A DNA stretch of 64,000 nucleotides from Nepenthes gracilis (taxonomy: Eukaryota > Streptophyta > Magnoliopsida > Caryophyllales > Nepenthaceae). The stretch is taken from contig BSYO01000030.1 in the NCBI GenBank assembly GCA_033239525.1, forward strand, positions 13,661,030 to 13,725,029. Direction: 5' to 3'. The notes beneath the pieces were generated by a model. The model was not told the origin of the DNA. It saw only the letters and a list, made by a program, of their open reading frames with translations, and did no database searches. Below, in pieces: positions 33,964 to 45,299 of this stretch; the stretch's first letter is position 1; the number at the start of each line of letters is the position of its first letter. Both the position numbers and the translations under genes were made by a program.

Positions 33964-34795
33964 TGTTGGCCGGAGATGGGGGTGGCCTACCAATCACAGG
34001 CACAAAGAGATTGAAGAAAAAGGAATGGAAGAATAATGACAACCGATATTTACGTAGAAAACCCTTATGAATCAAGGGAAAAACTCACGGAACGTTGGGT
34101 CCGTAAAATTGCACTATGTATGAGATAGAGATTACAAAACAGTAAGGCGGAAATTCTCACACACACAGTTGGGCTTTCTTCCTCTCCTCTGTTTTCTTTC
34201 TTACTCTCACACACACTCACACTCTGCTCTCTTTTCTTTGCTTTACAACAACTTCTCCAGACCACATACACCAGTCTACTCACACACACACATATATATA
34301 TAAATATACAAAGATTTGGCAGCAGCAGGACCACCACATCATCCTTTATGGTTGGTGTACGGTTCCCAAAAAGCATGTATAAGCTTAGCAGCAAGTGACG
34401 CATGCCTGCAGCAGTAGCAGCAACAACAGATCTGCATTCTTTGAGTTTCCAAGGTTACCTGACATGCGCAGGCCAACCTCGATCCCTTTCGTGCACACAA
34501 AGAGCTGTTCCGTGTTTGCCTTTAATGAGACGGTCCAAAGTCCTTCCAAATAGACTTCTGGCCAACATCCTGTTGATCGTCATCCCATCTCAACGGCCAA
34601 CATCACGTTGACCGCCTTCACATTGTTCGAGTCTTCACTAAAATGGTCAACTTAATCCTTTCAGACGGTCAATTATATTGACCGTCCGTTGACCAATTAT
34701 TGACCGTCCGTTGACCAATCGTTGACCGTCCGTTGACCAATCATTGACTATCAACGATATTAATCGGAACTTCTTCACGTGAGAGATTTCCAACA
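33964..34795 (-). mobile_element. Solo LTR of a Tork-type Copia element, with perfect target duplication
   Basis: Read on the minus strand it starts TGTTGGAAATCTCTCACGTG and ends CTCCGGCCAACA, an 832-bp LTR with TGTTGG...CCAACA ends. Both flanks are aatag (33959-33963 and 34796-34800), a perfect 5-bp duplication. It is related to the LTR at 36884-37601: compare gtgaagaagttc near the start and ccttgatt..aagggttttctacg near the end. It holds a W-box array and a TATA-like tatatttatata. No internal region is present, as expected after recombination between two LTRs. Confidence 0.9.
34678..34750. promoter_or_regulatory. 22-bp tandem array of W-box (TTGACC) motifs
   Basis: Three exact-period units start at 34678, 34700 and 34722 (ttgaccgtccgttgaccaat plus two variable bases), followed by ttgact at 34744. 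Each unit has two TTGACC cores. With nearby single copies (for example ggtcaac at 34646, gttgacc at about 34606) about ten TTGAC cores fall within 150 bp. TTGAC[C/T] is the WRKY transcription-factor site. The array lies upstream of the LTR's own TATA box on the minus strand. Confidence 0.7.
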
Positions 34796-34800
34796 AATAG

Positions 34801-35815
34801 GAGGACAATTATCAAACAACTTATATGATCCAATCAAAGCATTTTATTAATGAAAGTAGTGCTGCAGGAAGACAGTGTTGGATGCTGATGATTTCTGACA
34901 ATCTAGCATCGGATGGCCAGACAAAAGTAAGAAGTTTATCTGAAATAGTAGCAAGAGGAATTCTTGAAGCAGGCTGATCATCAGATAGATAATGTTAGTA
35001 TTCGTCCCATAAGAGCATTAAAGTGTCACCAAGTCCCAACCGAGAAGAACAAACAAGAAATGTGAACAAGATACAAAGCCACACAGTAGCACGATCTCTT
35101 AGAATGATAAGAGATGATAAATACTAGACTTACTCGGCAGCCACACTGGAGAAAGATATAAAACATGCACCCCTCGTCCTTCCATACACGTGATACACAG
35201 CCAAGGAACTTCAACAAAAGAATGGTCATGTACACGAGACTTTCTACAATGAAGGATCAACGGAGGAAAATATATATGCAGTCTTATCTGTGCATCGCAT
35301 AGTTGTATCCAAGTTTTGAATTTGTGCCCTCCATATCACAATAAAACAGTCGTACTGTTGTATTATGGTTCACCTTTAGCCTAGAAACTTAAATATTGGA
35401 GTTAAATTCCAAAAAGGTTGAATATCAAAGTCATCTAACCTTCCATTGAGAAATTTATGAAGCAATTTAATGTAAAAGCAAGGAAGATTTCTTCAAGTTA
35501 TGCATACGATTTTACCTCAATGCTAGAATGAAGAAGAAAGCATTCCCAACTTCAAAAATCGAAATGTTCAACACTTGTATAATACAAACATGTTAATGCA
35601 TAAGTTTAACATCAGTATAATATAAACAATTTAAGCCATAGTATACAAACTGGAATCACCTATTATGGAAGCATATGCGTGAGATCATTTGAAGTACATC
35701 GCTGTAAAACTGGGATGCACACTCTGGCACTCTCCATATATTTGAAATCCTGCTACTGCTTCACTGTGCTAATGCTTCTATCATTGTCTAAATCACCTGG
35801 GGTTAAATCCACCGG
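34801..35815 (-). other. Downstream flank of the response regulator gene (probable 3' UTR)
   Basis: It lies between the stop of the response regulator and the solo LTR. I see no frame with recognisable protein similarity, so no further coding exon can be supported. It probably holds the 3' UTR and terminator; the poly(A) site is not fixed. Confidence 0.5.
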
Positions 35816-38800
35816 CTAGGGAAAAAAAGACCCTTTACCAGCAAACCCAATGTTTGCCAATGATCCATGATCAAGCAATTGAGATGACTTCGTAGTACAT
35901 GATGACAGTACATTGGAAACGTCAGGAGCAAGCCTGAGTAGTTGTGTTGTTGCAGCAGAAGCCATGGTTGTACTCTGATCTTGTTGACTGGTGCCACCAC
36001 CAGTATTGATTGAGCAAGGTGACATCGATTGAGATGCAGAACCATGAGGTGAGCAAGCACTAAGGTCATAATTCTGCCTAACAGCTACTGAGGAATTATT
36101 TGATCGGGCAGCCATGCTATAATCAATAAATGAGCTTTGGCTAAAGCTGCTGTCATGATTAACAAAACCTACTCCCCCATCTCCCTGAAAATTGCGTGAT
36201 GGTTGAGAGCAGGCCAAGAGGCAGGATGGTTGAACAATACTTGATTGACTAGTCTCTGGTAGTAAGGGCTGTTGTTGGAGCTGCTGCTGCCTTGATACAT
36301 CAACAAACAAGTCGGTATTCTGAGTGCCAACTCCTTCAAGACTCCCACTGGATACCGCAGTACCAAGACTGTTTGTTGGCCATACTCCAAATGAAAGTGC
36401 ATCCCCAGAATACATAGAAGATTGAGAGAAAGGTTTGGAAGTATAAAATTGACATTTGACTAAAGGCTCTACAAATGGTGCTCCTTGCTCAATAGGAAAA
36501 CATGTGAATCTCTGCAAGGATGATGGAACAAGAGCTGGCTGATCCATCAGGGACGAAGATAAGTTCCCAGTTGATTGTTTGAAAAGTTCAGCATGAAGTG
36601 CTGCCAAAGCTTGTGAAGGAATTTGACCTGATGTAGGACTTTGGACATCAAATGTTCCAAGAGAAGCAAATTTCATATTCTGTTCTAGAGGACCACAGAA
36701 TAAATGAGGAACCCCTACTTGTTGCTGAGCTACACAGCTCAATCGTTTCAGATATAGTCTGAATTTCTGCACATCAAAAGCACATTACAAAAAGTTACAT
36801 CTAACTAGGAGATTGTTTCGATTGGAGATTATACATCAAAATACAAAAGAAAAGGAAAAGAAAAAATCTAACCTGGTGATTGTTGTTGGGGATCACTCCC
36901 GTGAAGAAGTTCTAGTAAACTGAGAACTAGACAGGTCTGGCGGGCAAGGCTCAGACGGTCAACGGAAAGTTGACCGGATTGGTGAGCAAGGCTTCAGACG
37001 GTCAATGGGGAGTTGACCGGATTGGCGGTTTATATGGCCGGTTTGATGTTAACCGTCTTGGAGGTTAAGTTAACCGGTTCTTTGGAGAATACTGGAGAAC
37101 AACTACTCAGAAGGTCAACAGAAGTGTTGACCGGGTCGAAAGAACATGACGACGGCCTACACCGCCGCACGTTTTGGAAATTCTCATTCGATGCCAACTC
37201 GCCATCTCTTGGAGATATGTGATCTCGGTGATTCTTCTCAAGACGGGTTTTCAGCGGGAATATTCATATTGTAGGAAAGGATTAATTCTATCCTTTTTTT
37301 TTTGTGTGGGGTGTGTGAGAGAAAAACCTAGTTTCTGTGCGTGAAATAGTTTTTGATTGATGTATGTGAGAAGTAGAGAAAAACGGTGAAGGAGTGCTCT
37401 TCGATTTCTCTTTGTTCTCTACTGTTGTTTCCAAAATCTCATATAGTGAAATACGTTTTCAGTGGACGGATTGTCCCGTGGTTTTTTCCTTGATTGAGAA
37501 AGGTTTTCCACGTAAAATCTTGTGTTCATTGTTCATTCTTTATTTTCTCTTCTTTGTTGCTTCATTGAACAGGGAAATAATTCCGCCCCTCTTTCCCAAC
37601 AAGTGGTATCAGAGCCAGGTTCTATACTTTGTTTCAATGGCATCTTCGCTGTCGAAAAAATCAGCCGCTCAACATCGGGAAATTGCTTTAACGGGCGGGG
37701 CAACTTCATCCTCCGCAAGAGAGGGTGAAGAATATTCGACGAGGAAGGGACAAAGAAGGCAATCAAGAAGAAGGATGAGAAACCCGAAAATCATCGACGA
37801 TGAATGGCAAGATAAGAGAGATTTTGCAAACTGCACCATCAAACTGTGTCTGGCAGACAACACTCTCCAAGAAGTCCTTGGCTTAACTGATCCGGCAGAG
37901 GTCTGGGAGAAGTTGGAAAGTCGTTACAAGTCCAAATCTCTGACAACCAGACTACACGTGAAGAAGCAGTTTTATGGCTTACGGCTATCTGAAGGAGGGA
38001 GTTTCGAGAAACACTTGGATGAGTTTAATCGGATATTGACGCAGATGTCTGCGCTTGATGAAGAGATAAAGGAGGAGGACAAGGCGCTGGTCCTGTTGGC
38101 TTCACTGCCGGCCTCCTATGACCATATTGTTACAACTCTGCTGTTTGGCAAGGACACTTTGAGGTTGGATGAGGTCATTGCCTCGCTGCTCATGAATGAG
38201 TCCAGAAGGTCGCAAAGAACCTCATCATTTTCTCATTCTGAGGTCCCGTGACGAGAATCCAGGGAAGAAGCAAAGGTCGCCACGGGAGAGAAAAGTCGCA
38301 GCAAGTCACGACCCAGATACCAAAATTTGGAGTGCCATCATTGTGGCAAAAAGGGCCACATTAAGAAGCATTGCTTCAAATGGAAGCGAGAAAATGCAGA
38401 GAAGGAGAAAAGTGACAAAGGACACGGCGAGGATACGTCCTCTGTCTCAATAGTCACAAGTGGTGATCTCCTGTTGACGTGTCAAGGAGAGGTGGCAAAC
38501 TTGATGATCCGGGAATTTGGACGGGTGATTGATTCGGTGCTACTCTATATGTCACGTCTCGGAAGGAATTATATACATCCTATACTTCAGAGATTTTGGA
38601 ATAATTAGGATGGGCAACAAAGGAATTTCCCCATGTCAGAAGGAGGAGATATCATTTTGGTCACAAATAATGGCACGGTCATTGTTGAAGGATGTGCATC
38701 ACGCTCTGACATTCGTCAATGTCATCTCTCAAAGGGTCTCATTGGATGACGAGGGTTACTGCAACACCTTCCGAAGGTGAATGGAAGTTGACTGAGAGGG

Positions 38801-41800
38801 TCTTTTGTTGCGGCGAGAGGAAAAAAGTGCTCCTGGCCTCAGATGTGATGGAGGTCCGTGCCATGGCCAGGAGATGTAAACGCGAAATCAGAAGAAGACA
38901 GGAGGATTTGTGGCACGGGGAGGTTGGGCCACATGAGCGAAAAGGGTTTGTCCTACTTGACTAGGAAGGGCCTAATCAAATGAACGAAAGAGGACGGATA
39001 AAAACGCAGTCCTCATTGCTTGGCCGCCGGTGCAAAGGAGAGTCTCATTTCATGGAGACTCGTCCGCCCAAAGGCGGAGCTCTTAGAGCTTGTTCACACA
39101 GACGTGTGTGGTCCGCTCAAAGAAAAGTCAATCGGTGGTGCTCAATATTTCGCTTCCCTTTATCGACGACTGCTCAAGAAAGCTCAGGTTTACCACTAAA
39201 GACCAAGGATCGTGTCCTTAGTATTTTTGAAAGGTTTCATGCTCTTGTGGAGCGTCGACAGGAAGAAGTCAAGGCCGTCCGTAGTGATAACGGCGGCGAA
39301 TACTTGGGGCCTTTTGATGCCTACTGCCGGTTGCATGGTATTAGGCATCAGAAAACGCCACCAAAGACTCCATAGTTGAATGGAGTGGCAGAACGGATGA
39401 ATCGTACGCTCTTAGAGAGAGTACGTTGTACTCTCTGAAGCAAAACTTAAGGCATCATTTTGGGCAGAAGCACTCCGGACGGTGACCTACATCATCAACA
39501 GGTCGCCCAACAAGCCTCTGATGGGCGAAGTGGCAGAGAAGATATGGACGAGTAAGGAGCCGTCCTATGATCATTTGCGAGTGTTCGGATGTAAAGCATT
39601 CGTACATGTTCCAAGAGATGAAAGGACGAAACTGGAGCCAAAACGATGCAACGCGCTTTTCTCAAGCTATGGAGATGACGAACTAGGTTACGATTTTATG
39701 ACCTCGCACTAGGAAATCGTCCGGCCAAGAGATGTCACATTTCTTGAAAATGAGACGATCAAGACACCGCAGAAGGCAAATTGTAATGATAAAATGACGG
39801 ACAAAGTGAGTATCAAGATGTCCGTCTTGTATCGTAAATCGAAAGTTTGCACGGCCAACAGACAATTGGACGGACCAAGGTTATGAGACAGTTGAAAATA
39901 CTCAAGAGGACATGGTGCCTGATTTACGACTCGATCAAGTCATGCCTCACCTTACCAAGAAGTTGCTCTTAGACGATCCTCCCGAAACAGACGACCGTCC
40001 ATTCGTCTGTCTTCTAGTGAGTATGTGCTACTGACTGATGCCGATGAACCCGAAGATTTTGAAGATGAAGGATGAGATGAGTTCTCTTCACGAAAACCAT
40101 ACTTTTGATCTCGTTACACTTCCCAAGGGGAAGAAGGCGCTTAAGAACAAATGGGTCTTCCGAGTAAAAACGGACGAGAACACCAAGGAGCCAAGGTACA
40201 AGGCACGATTGGTGGTAAAAGGTTTCGGACAACGGAAAGGCATTGATTTTGATGAGATATTTGCTCTGGTAGTAAAGATGTCTTCCATACGGGTCGTATT
40301 GGGTCTAGCTGCCACCCAAGACCTTGAGGTGGAGCAGATGGATGTCCGAACCGCATTCCTCCATGGAGAACTTGAGGAGGAGATTTACATGGAACAGTTC
40401 AAGGTTTTTGAGGCTAAAAGAACGGAATGAATTTGTCTGTCGCCAAGAAAAGTCTATATGGCTTAAAGCAAGCTCCTCTATGTTATAAAGAAGTTCGAGT
40501 CCATTATGTCCGGCTAAGGATACCCAGGCGGACCACCGTGACCACCGTGTATTTGTGCAGAGCTTTCATTGATGATGATTTTGTCATCCTTCTCTTATAT
40601 GTGGATGACATGTTAATAGTTGGGCCGAAATATCGACCGGATAAAGAAGTCAAGGAGCAAACGACTCATTTTTTTCAATGAAGGATCTTGGATCGGCGAA
40701 ACAAATTCTCGGGAGTTAAAATCAGACGCGATCGGAAGGCAAAAGATTGTGGTTGTCTCAAGAAAACTACCTCGAGAAAGTGCTTCAAATGATTCAACAT
40801 GGACAAGTCGAAGCCTCGTGAATACACCCTCGCGAATCATTACAAATTGAGCACTCACAACGTCCGTCTTCGGATGACGAAAAGATACACGAAAGACGCT
40901 CCCTACTCTTCTCTGTCGGGAAGTCTAATGTATGCCCCGTATGCACTGCACTGACATAGCCCATGCCGTTGGGATCATAGTCGCTTTCTATCAAATCGCA
41001 ACGGAGCATTGGTCCGCATTAAATGGATCATGCGATACATTCGAGGAACCACCAAGAGGTGCTTATGTCTTGAAAATGACAAACCGCATTGGTGGGATAT
41101 TCGAGATGCGGACATGGCCGAGACATCGACTCACACAAATCTACATCGGTTATTTGGTAACATTTGCGGGCGGAGCGCTTTCTTGGCAATCCAAGCTACA
41201 AAAGTGTGTAACTCTATCCACAATCAAGCCGAATATATTGCAATTACAAAGGCGTGCAAGGAGATGCTGTGGATGAAGAAATTTGTTCAAGAGTTGGGTC
41301 TTCAACAGGAGAAGTATACTGTATTCTGTGATAGTCAGAGTGCAATACATCTCTGTAAAAATTCTTCATTTCACTCAAGATCCATGCACATTGATGTGCG
41401 GTATCACTGGATAGGGGACGTGCTAGAAGCTGGTCTGCTATCACTGGAGAAGATCGATCATCAAGACAACGGGCGTATATGATGACTAAAACTTTGCTAA
41501 GAGGGAAGCATGAAGTATGCTGCAAGAAAGCCGGGCTCATGGATCCAACTTCCTCCCGGTCGTGAGGGGAAGTTTGTTGGGATCACTCCCGTGAAGAAGT
41601 TCTAGTAAATCGAGAACTAGACAGTTTGGCGGCGAAGCTCGACGGTCAAACTAAAGTCGACTGGATTGGTGAGAAGCTTGGGCGGTCAACGGGAGTTGAC
41701 CGATTGGGGTTTATATGGCCGGTTTGATGTTAACCGTCTTGGAGGTTAAGCTAACTGGGTTCTTTGGAGAATACCGAGAACAACTACGGGAGGTCAATGA

Positions 41801-43948
41801 AGTGTTGGCCGTCATAAAGAACATAGACGACCTACACCGGCCGCACGTTTTGAAATTGCATTCGATGCCAACTCACAGAATCTCTCGAGATATGTGATCT
41901 CGAGCAGCTTCTGCCCAAGACGGTTTTTCCGGGCAGGATATTCATATTGTAGGAAAGGATTAATTCTATCCTTTTTTTTTTTTTGTGTGGGGTGTGTGAG
42001 AGAAAAACCTAGTTTCTGTGCGTGAAATAGTTTTTGATTGATGTATGTGAGAAGTAGAGAAAAACGGTGAAGGAGTGCTCTTCGATTTCTCTTTGTTCTC
42101 TACTGTTGTCTCCAAAATCTCATATAGTGAAATACGTTTCAGTGGACGGATTGTCCCGTGGTTTTTCCCTTGATTGAGAAGGGTTTTCCACGTAAAATCT
42201 TGTGTTCATTGTTCATTCTTTATTTTCTCTTCTTTGTTGCTTCATTGAACAGGGAAAGAATTCCGCCCCTCTTTCCCAACAATTGTTTGAATTGAAACTA
42301 GTCAATATTACAAACAAATAAAAGAATGTTACTTCTGTTTGTATGGATTAACTATAAGTGAAGAAAACAGTCTTCCCAAGAACTAGGCATGCTTATGTCT
42401 TCCTCCATCCCTCCCTCTCTCTCTCTCTCTTCCCAATTAGGATGAGCGAAGAGAAGTCAGAGTTTCATTATCCTACCCAACCATTTCCAGATTCATAGCC
42501 TGAATGACATTAACATTAAGCCCCCCCACCCCCACACACACACACAAAAAAAAAGGTAAAAAACAATTAAAAAAAATAAAGTCTAGTTGAAGGCTAGAAT
42601 CAGCAAAAGAGCATGCAACAAACCGGCTCCAACAATGAGCTTTCAATATTTAAAGGAAGTTTATAATCAAGATGGATTCAGACCTGCAAATGGCTTGCAA
42701 CATTTTCTCTCGTTAATCCTGGGACATTCATCACTTCAAGGATTCGTTTTGGTACAGCTTCTGATATAGGAGACAAAGAAGATATGAAAGCAGTTACAAC
42801 AAGAAGCTATTCACCTTCACAAGAGCAACAAAAGCAATTCTTAATCCCTAGCCACCTTAGAACTACGACATTCAATTGAAGTAATCAATATAGCAGTTGG
42901 ATAAAGATTGGAGTTCATACTATCAAGGCCCAGTTGATTTACTGCACTAACAAACTGCTGATGGAGCTCCACAGACCACACTAAACGTGGTTTCTTAGAT
43001 GTAGATGAGTCATCATTCTCCAACTCACCATTATCGTCTTCCATAGGACCTATCTTCTTTTTGTGAGCTTTTAATGTTCCTTCAGCTCCATCATTAACAG
43101 AAGAAGCATAATCACAATCATCATATCCCTGTCTATGCCGATCGGTATCTTTCAAGCTATCAGAATGCTCACGTTCCTTACATTCATTCCATCTTTTTCT
43201 AACAACATGCTGCCATATATTCTTCAGTTCTTCTAACCGTATAGGCTTAATTAGATAATCACAGGCCCCCTGTTTAATTCCTCTCATCACAGTGCTGGTC
43301 CTTCCATCCCCAGATATCACTAGATAATGAACCATTATTTTAGTACGCAAATGAAACTCACAAAACGAATTTCATTTACTAACCAGAAGTTGATAAACGA
43401 AAAATCATTGATGCACAAAGAAGATTAGCCACAATAATATGATACATTGGTAATATTAGTAATATTTCACCATTTGTGATAGGTTATATTATACAATGGC
43501 ATGATGAATCCATTTCACATTTGTACCATTTGTTCTCAGTACATCTAAAATTACTGGGTTGATGACAGAGTTGAAGCTAAGGATGAAAGATGCAACTCAC
43601 TAATTACAGGAAGGTCCATTTCCAGCCCAACATGTTCAAGGAGCTTATAGCCATCCATGTCAGGCATATGAACATCACTCAGTACCACATCGAAACAGCC
43701 TCTCCTTTCGCGAAGAAGATTCAAGGCAACAGTAGCCTTGGAGCAAAGCGTAACTGCGGGCAATTTAGGAGGAAATAGTGAAGTGGTGTAGAAGAGCTTA
43801 GATTAATTTTAAAATTGAAGAATAACTCGGAAAACTCACCAGAATACAGGCATCGACGGAGCATTTGCTCCAAAATTTTTAAGCAGGTGGTATCATCGTC
43901 AACAACAAGAACTCTCAATCCGACCGGAAACTGATCGGACAGCGCCAT
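35816..43948 (-). CDS. Type-B two-component response regulator (ARR1/ARR2-like)
   Basis: Five exons: 43840-43948, 43601-43753, 42921-43319, 42684-42760, 35816-36766, all with GT/AG borders in matching phase, giving 562 residues. Start [19 protein letters not shown]. Receiver domain at about 7-125: acidic pair DD, phospho-acceptor Asp in [12 protein letters not shown], conserved Lys in [13 protein letters not shown] nuclear-signal-like KKPR is followed by the GARP/Myb-like B-motif at about 206-262 ([20 protein letters not shown], then [18 protein letters not shown]). The rest is Gln/Ser-rich (RQQQLQQQP), as in activation domains. It would receive phosphate from histidine phosphotransfer proteins and activate cytokinin-response genes in the nucleus. 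ARR1/ARR2-like proteins are usually longer (about 660 residues); this one stops at GKGSFFP, so the C-terminus looks truncated. Intron 4 carries a Copia element. Confidence 0.9.
36884..37601 (+). repeat. 5' LTR of the intronic Copia element
   Basis: 718 bp, TGTTGGGG to CCCAACA, followed by agtggtatcagagcc. Its upstream half contains W-box inverted pairs (ggtcaacggaaagttgacc at about 36957, ggtcaatggggagttgacc at about 37000, ggtcaacagaagtgttgacc at about 37115) and a TATA-like tttatatgg at about 37028. Confidence 0.93.
37604..37619 (+). other. Primer-binding site for initiator tRNA-Met
   Basis: tggtatcagagccagg matches the classic plant Copia primer site complementary to the 3' end of initiator tRNA-Met, two bases after the LTR end. 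Confidence 0.9.
37637..38450 (+). pseudogene. gag of the intronic Copia element, frameshifted
   Basis: ATG at 37637 gives [20 protein letters not shown]. The frame runs to 38251 with the UBN2-type gag core ([56 protein letters not shown]). The zinc knuckle [14 protein letters not shown] (complete CX2CX4HX4C) follows in another phase at about 38331. An apparent internal deletion after about residue 20 joins [20 protein letters not shown] to the [20 protein letters not shown] region. It is nearly intact but not one frame. Confidence 0.85.
38500..38960 (+). pseudogene. Copia protease region remnant (intronic element)
   Basis: Pieces in different frames match the Tnt1-type region: [11 protein letters not shown] at the place of the D-S/T-G-A active site, then a [17 protein letters not shown] stretch, [20 protein letters not shown] and YCNTF. 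Active-site residues are disturbed and the frame shifts several times. Confidence 0.6.
39070..39720 (+). pseudogene. Copia integrase remnant (intronic element)
   Basis: The core motifs are present in shifted frames: [15 protein letters not shown] (first Asp, about 39086), [18 protein letters not shown] (second Asp, about 39275) and [10 protein letters not shown] (Glu, about 39380) after a TAG. The downstream part reads [12 protein letters not shown] and [20 protein letters not shown] (39490-39620), typical of the Copia integrase C-terminal region. Confidence 0.8.
40030..40690 (+). pseudogene. Copia reverse transcriptase remnant (intronic element)
   Basis: The frame 40038-40430 holds [53 protein letters not shown] and [20 protein letters not shown]. 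After shifts, the catalytic site [12 protein letters not shown] is intact at about 40590-40625. The domain order is normal; frameshifts at about 40430 and 40500 break it. Confidence 0.87.
40900..41482 (+). pseudogene. Copia RNase H remnant (intronic element)
   Basis: From 41009 the frame reads [20 protein letters not shown], then [40 protein letters not shown] and [13 protein letters not shown], the standard C-terminal RNase H of Tork elements. The usual first catalytic region (Y-S-D-A-D) reads RDADMA. It ends shortly before the polypurine tract. Confidence 0.85.
41575..42281 (+). repeat. 3' LTR of the intronic Copia element
   Basis: 707 bp, TGTTGGG to CCCAACA. From about 41945 to the end it is nearly identical to the 5' LTR, but from 41600 to 41900 it differs by many one- and two-base deletions. 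Confidence 0.93.
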
Positions 43949-45299
43949 GTTAGCTTTGCAAGAATTGTAACTAGACGCAGTTGAGATCACACACCTCACT
44001 GCAGCAGCTTCTGAGAAATCGACATGATCTCTACTCACTCTCTCACAGCCCCAATTTTCTGTTCTCAATCCAAACTCGAGAGATCAAGATCGTCGGCCAT
44101 GGGGAATTTTTTTCCCTATTAAAAGCGCAATACATTGATTTTGAGGTAGATATATACCCAGAAATCCTATAATTAAGCGATTGAAATTGTGAAAAAATGT
44201 TTGATCGTCAAAATTGAGATTTGCTCTGAATTTCAAGGTGAAAAGAGCAGAAATTAAGAGTTTGCTTGATGGATTTTGTTGTTTCGATCGATTTTGAGCG
44301 TGCAGGTGCGTCTAAGAGCATGTGCCACTGAGAGACCGTATGGAGGGAGAGACAGCGCGCGAGAAGCGAGAGAGGGCACCCAGGAAGAGACAAACGAGGA
44401 AGAAGATCGATGGGACACGGATTTAAGTGGAACGATAACGGCAGGTTTAGTACACCATTTTCGCACTTAAATTTCAATCGTAGGTGTTTAATCCTGTTTA
44501 TTAACAAATTATTATGTCGCGAGTTTGAATTTCTAGTAATTTTTTTAAAAAAATAAAATTATTAATAGTTTTTATGTTTTATTAATTATAATATTATGCA
44601 AAATATAAAATTAATAAATTTATTATATATATATATATATTGATGCATATTTAAAATTTATATTTGATTTAAATAAATTTGGGGCGGATAATGAAACCTT
44701 TAATCCAAATTCTATATACCACAACAATAAATAAAAGTCTTAAAAAAATTAAGATTTATTCTCCAATATATCATTCGATATTCAAATCAATATATCTTTT
44801 AAAAATTTAAAACGTGGGACAGATTAATGGGATGAGATATAGATGGAGGATTTGATTTTGTATTTTGTAGAAGAAGTGAGTTAGAGGTCATATTCTATTC
44901 CCTATTTTTTAAAAAAAATTTGTCTTTTTTTTAAAGAAGAAATATGGTATATTTATAATCATATTATCAACTGATAATAATTTCCTAAATAGGAATAACC
45001 GGCCGCGGTCTAAGTTCTTAGATTAATTAAAAATTAATTAATTTAACCGTTATTGTATACATCTTGATTATGAGATTGATCAGAAGTAATTGACGCCTAT
45101 AGATTAAATTGATAATAATAAGTAGTCTGAAAAAGCACGTTTTTATGCTAACGTGTTTTGACCCCGAAAAATATAGCGAAAGCAATAATAAATAAATATC
45201 CAATACACGTAAAGGATATTTAAATCTGTATGATAACGATACAACAAGATGCACAATATATATAATAATGAACAACAATAATAAAGACCCGATTTTTGA
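43949..45299. other. 5' region of the response regulator gene and AT-rich intergenic DNA
   Basis: 43949-44480 probably contains the leader and proximal promoter on the minus strand. An in-frame extension to 44068 lacks family similarity, so the start at 43948 is preferred. From 44500 to 45300 the DNA is AT-rich, with a (TA)n tract at about 44624; no gene seen. Confidence 0.55.

Larger units (their letters stand above)
36884..42281 (+). mobile_element. Ty1/copia element of the Tork (Tnt1-like) lineage, inserted antisense in intron 4
   Basis: LTRs 36884-37601 and 41575-42281 begin TGTTGGG and end CCCAACA. The flanks are attgt on both sides (36879-36883 and 42282-42286), a perfect target duplication. 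Internal order: primer site tggtatcagagccagg (37604), gag, zinc knuckle, protease, integrase, RT, RNase H, polypurine tract gtgaggggaagtt (41562). The copia order (integrase before RT) and RNase H motifs such as [12 protein letters not shown] point to the Tork lineage. The 3' halves of the two LTRs are almost identical, so insertion looks recent, yet all internal frames are broken. It is transcribed opposite to the host gene. Confidence 0.93.
36767..42683 (-). other. Intron 4 of the response regulator, enlarged by a retrotransposon
   Basis: The donor follows HLQ at 42683 and the acceptor gtgcag ends at 36767. The intron is 5,917 bp; removing the Copia element and one target copy leaves about 514 bp. 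Remaining intron DNA at 42287-42683 has (CT)n at about 42411, (CA)n at about 42534 and no gene. Confidence 0.85.

Noticed and set aside
34678..34750. CRISPR-like direct repeats
   Set aside because: Units are contiguous with no unique spacers, lie in a plant solo LTR and are explained as a W-box tandem array.
43949..44068. N-terminal extension of the response regulator to an upstream in-frame start
   Set aside because: The extra 40 residues show no family similarity, while [14 protein letters not shown] at 43948 matches the usual start region.
44620..44642. (TA)n and other microsatellites (42411, 42534, 60838, 61310) as regulatory sites
   Set aside because: Simple repeats common in AT-rich plant DNA; nothing ties them to regulation.
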